From Massilia sp. UBA2604 (lineage in GTDB: Bacteria; Pseudomonadota; Gammaproteobacteria; Burkholderiales; Burkholderiaceae_D): a stretch of DNA of 23,286 nucleotides. Positions within the stretch are counted from its first letter, which is position 1, and every line of letters starts with the position of its first letter. Position numbers and translations under genes: made by a program. Below, piece after piece: positions 21,789 through 23,286 of this stretch. Location of the stretch: positions 1 through 23,286 of the forward strand of contig DDKG01000260.1 in NCBI GenBank assembly GCA_002339265.1, in the 5' to 3' direction. Under the pieces are notes generated by a model. The model was not told where the DNA came from. It saw only the letters and a program-made list of their open reading frames with translations, and searched no databases.

Positions 21789-22916
21789 ATGCGATCGAAA
21801 ATAAAGATGGCGCCGCTGGCGCTGGCGGCGTTGTTCGCCATGCAGGCAAGCGCCGCGGAACAAGTCGTGAAGATCGGCGTGAGCGGCCCGCTGTCGGGTT
21901 CCAACGCCTTCGCCGGCAAGGATAACGAGAACGGCGTGCGCCTCGCCATCGAGGAACTCAACGCGCAGAAGATCCAGGTGGGCGGCAATGTGCTGCGCTT
22001 CGTGCTGCAGTCCGAAGACGATGCGGGCGACCCGAAACAGGGCGTGACCGTGGCCCAGAAATTCGCCGACGCCGGCGTCAAGTACGTGCTGGGCCCCTAC
22101 AACTCGGGCGTGGCGATTCCGGCCTCGCGCGTCTACAACGACAATGGCATCCTGATGTCGACCGTCGGCACCAATCCCAAGATCACTGCCGCCGGCTACC
22201 CGACGGTGTTCCGCATCGTCGCCAGCGACACGCAAGTAGGGGCGTCAGTCGCCGGCTATGCGGCCAAGGAACTCAAGATCAAGAACGTCGGCGTGATCGA
22301 TGACCGCACCGCGTTCGGCCAGGGCATCGCGATGGAATTCAAGCGCCAGGCGCAGAAAGCCGGCATCAAGGTCGCGGGCCACGAATTCACCAACGACAAG
22401 GCGAGCGACTTCGCCGCCATCCTGACCTCGCTGCGCGCCAAGAAGGTGGACGCCATCTTCTTCGGCGGCTACGCCCCGCAAGGCGCCCCGATGGTGCGCC
22501 AGATGAAGCAACTGGGCCTGAACGTGCCGCTGCTGGGCGGCGACACCTTGTGCAGCCCCGAGATGGCAAGGCTGGGCGGCGCCGCGGTCGGCGAGAACGT
22601 GCGCTGCGCGCAGGCCGGCGCCATCGTCGCCAAGCAGCCGGGCGGCCCGGCCTTCCTGGCCAGCTACAAGAAGCGCTTCGGCCGCGATCCGGACGTCTAC
22701 GCGCCATCGTTCTACGACCAGACCAAGTTCATCGCCCAGGCGATCCAGCAGGCCAAGTCGGTCGACGCCAAGCAAGTCGGCGCCGCGATGCACGCGATCA
22801 GCTACCAGGGCGTGGTCGGCGCCTATGGCTATGACGCCAAGGGCAACCTCAAGAAAACGGCGGTGACGGTGTACACCTTCAAGAACGGCGCATTGACGCC
22901 GCTGGCCAGCTACTGA
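21789..22916 (+). CDS. ABC transporter substrate-binding protein, branched-chain amino acid (LivJ) type
   Basis: A periplasmic binding protein of the Leu/Ile/Val type I fold (375 residues). The ATG at 21789 gives a clean signal peptide (MRSKIKMAPLALAALFAMQASA, cut before AEQVV) and has GGAG nine bases upstream; an upstream in-frame start would spoil the signal peptide. Seen: VVKIGVSGPLSGSNAFAGKD at the mature N-terminus, GVRLAIEELNAQ, QSEDDAGDPKQGVTVAQKFA, GPYNSGVAIPASRVYND, VFRIVASDTQVG, KNVGVIDDRTAFGQGIA, and the C-terminal PDVYAPSFYDQTKFIAQAI. This layout is typical for Peripl_BP_6 members binding amino acids or related compounds. No permease or ATPase is in the window; it is followed 19 bases later by an exported DUF885-type protein, so it may be an orphan receptor. 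The substrate is not determinable. Confidence 0.93.
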   Translation: MRSKIKMAPLALAALFAMQASAAEQVVKIGVSGPLSGSNAFAGKDNENGVRLAIEELNAQKIQVGGNVLRFVLQSEDDAGDPKQGVTVAQKFADAGVKYVLGPYNSGVAIPASRVYNDNGILMSTVGTNPKITAAGYPTVFRIVASDTQVGASVAGYAAKELKIKNVGVIDDRTAFGQGIAMEFKRQAQKAGIKVAGHEFTNDKASDFAAILTSLRAKKVDAIFFGGYAPQGAPMVRQMKQLGLNVPLLGGDTLCSPEMARLGGAAVGENVRCAQAGAIVAKQPGGPAFLASYKKRFGRDPDVYAPSFYDQTKFIAQAIQQAKSVDAKQVGAAMHAISYQGVVGAYGYDAKGNLKKTAVTVYTFKNGALTPLASY

Positions 22917-22935
22917 CCATCACAAGGAAAAGAAC

Positions 22936-23286
22936 ATGAGAGAGAACTTCAAGCTCGGCGCGCTGGCGACAGCCGCCCTGCTCGCGTGCGCGCCTGCGGG
23001 CGCCGCACCCGCAGCCGCTGGCGCTACCGCCTCTGCCACGCAGAAAGTCGCCACGACCGAAGCCGGCAAGGCGATCAACAAGCTGGTCGACGAGTATTAC
23101 GAGGCCTATGCCCGCTTCGAGCCGGTGTGGGCGACCGAGAGCGGCGACGGCCGCTTCTTCGACCAGCTCGGCCTGTCGATCGCGCCGAAGAATCGCGACG
23201 CGCAGTTTGCGCTGTACCGCGGCTACCTGAAGCGCCTGGGCACGATCCCGCGCGAGCGCCTGAACGCGCACGAGCAGGCCAGCTAC
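22936..23286 (+). CDS. DUF885-type exported protein, N-terminal part (3' truncated by window)
   Basis: The reading frame runs open from ATG 22936 to the window end (117 codons). AAGGA eight bases upstream is a good ribosome site. The N-terminus MRENFKLGALATAALLACAP with a following Ala/Pro-rich stretch looks like a signal peptide, possibly with a lipobox-like LLAC-A (Cys18). The mature start LVDEYYEAYARFEPVWATES, then GDGRFFDQLGLSIAP and YRGYLKRLGTIPRERLNAHE, matches my recollection of DUF885 proteins, exported helical proteins related to zinc metallopeptidases. The HExxH-type region would lie outside the window. It follows the LivJ-type gene by 19 bases and is likely co-transcribed, which may link a peptide- or amino-acid-releasing activity with uptake; that is inference. 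Confidence 0.78.
   Translation, partial: MRENFKLGALATAALLACAPAGAAPAAAGATASATQKVATTEAGKAINKLVDEYYEAYARFEPVWATESGDGRFFDQLGLSIAPKNRDAQFALYRGYLKRLGTIPRERLNAHEQASY

Noticed and set aside
1..23286. CRISPR arrays, insertion sequences, tRNA genes or attachment sites
   Set aside because: No regularly spaced repeats, transposase-like proteins, tRNA-like cloverleaf or paired direct repeats were seen by reading the sequence.

Overview
The window looks like chromosomal DNA of a high-GC Gram-negative bacterium. An outer-membrane Tsx-like porin, a huge NdvB-like inner-membrane protein, a DecR-like Lrp regulator and the codon usage together suggest a beta-proteobacterium, possibly of the Oxalobacteraceae (Massilia/Telluria type). 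That placement is an inference; no rRNA or marker gene is present. No tRNA, rRNA, insertion sequence or CRISPR array was seen.

Layout. (1) 1-856: C-terminal part of a LacI-type repressor, cut by the window edge. (2) 948-4108: a NERD nuclease-domain/UvrD-like helicase protein on +, convergent (stop codons overlapping) with a tightly coupled three-gene minus-strand unit: a 47-residue small protein, a WYL-domain transcription regulator and a 127-residue unknown. (3) 4314-4871: a hypothetical gene on +. (4) 4896-10060: a compact five-gene minus-strand operon, read from right to left as a small dynamin-like GTPase, a membrane-anchored coiled-coil protein, two large dynamin-like GTPases and a YkgJ-type cysteine-cluster protein. 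Its junctions are 1-4 base overlaps or gaps of 3 and 19 bases, and its upstream region is AT-rich with a strong dyad. (5) 10333-19291: a Tsx-like outer-membrane channel just downstream of an approximately 2,690-residue cyclic-glucan-synthase-like (NdvB/ChvB type) protein in which the expected glycosyltransferase and GH94 catalytic signatures look eroded. (6) 19506-21694: a cysteine desulfurase fused to a rhodanese domain, divergent from a DecR-like Lrp/AsnC regulator, with a perfect AT-rich palindrome and a terminator-like hairpin between them. (7) 21789-23286: a LivJ-type periplasmic binding protein followed by the start of a DUF885-type exported protein.

The best candidate for an under-described system is the multi-dynamin operon at 4896-10060. 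Three P-loop GTPases, a membrane-anchored partner and a metal-cluster protein appear to be translated as one unit, reminiscent of the LeoABC dynamin cluster of enterotoxigenic E. coli but larger. Its neighbour, the WYL/NERD-helicase block, has the look of an accessory or defence-type region. Secondary points of interest are the NdvB-like protein with degenerate active sites and the DecR-like/desulfurase-rhodanese pair, which suggests cysteine-responsive sulfur handling.
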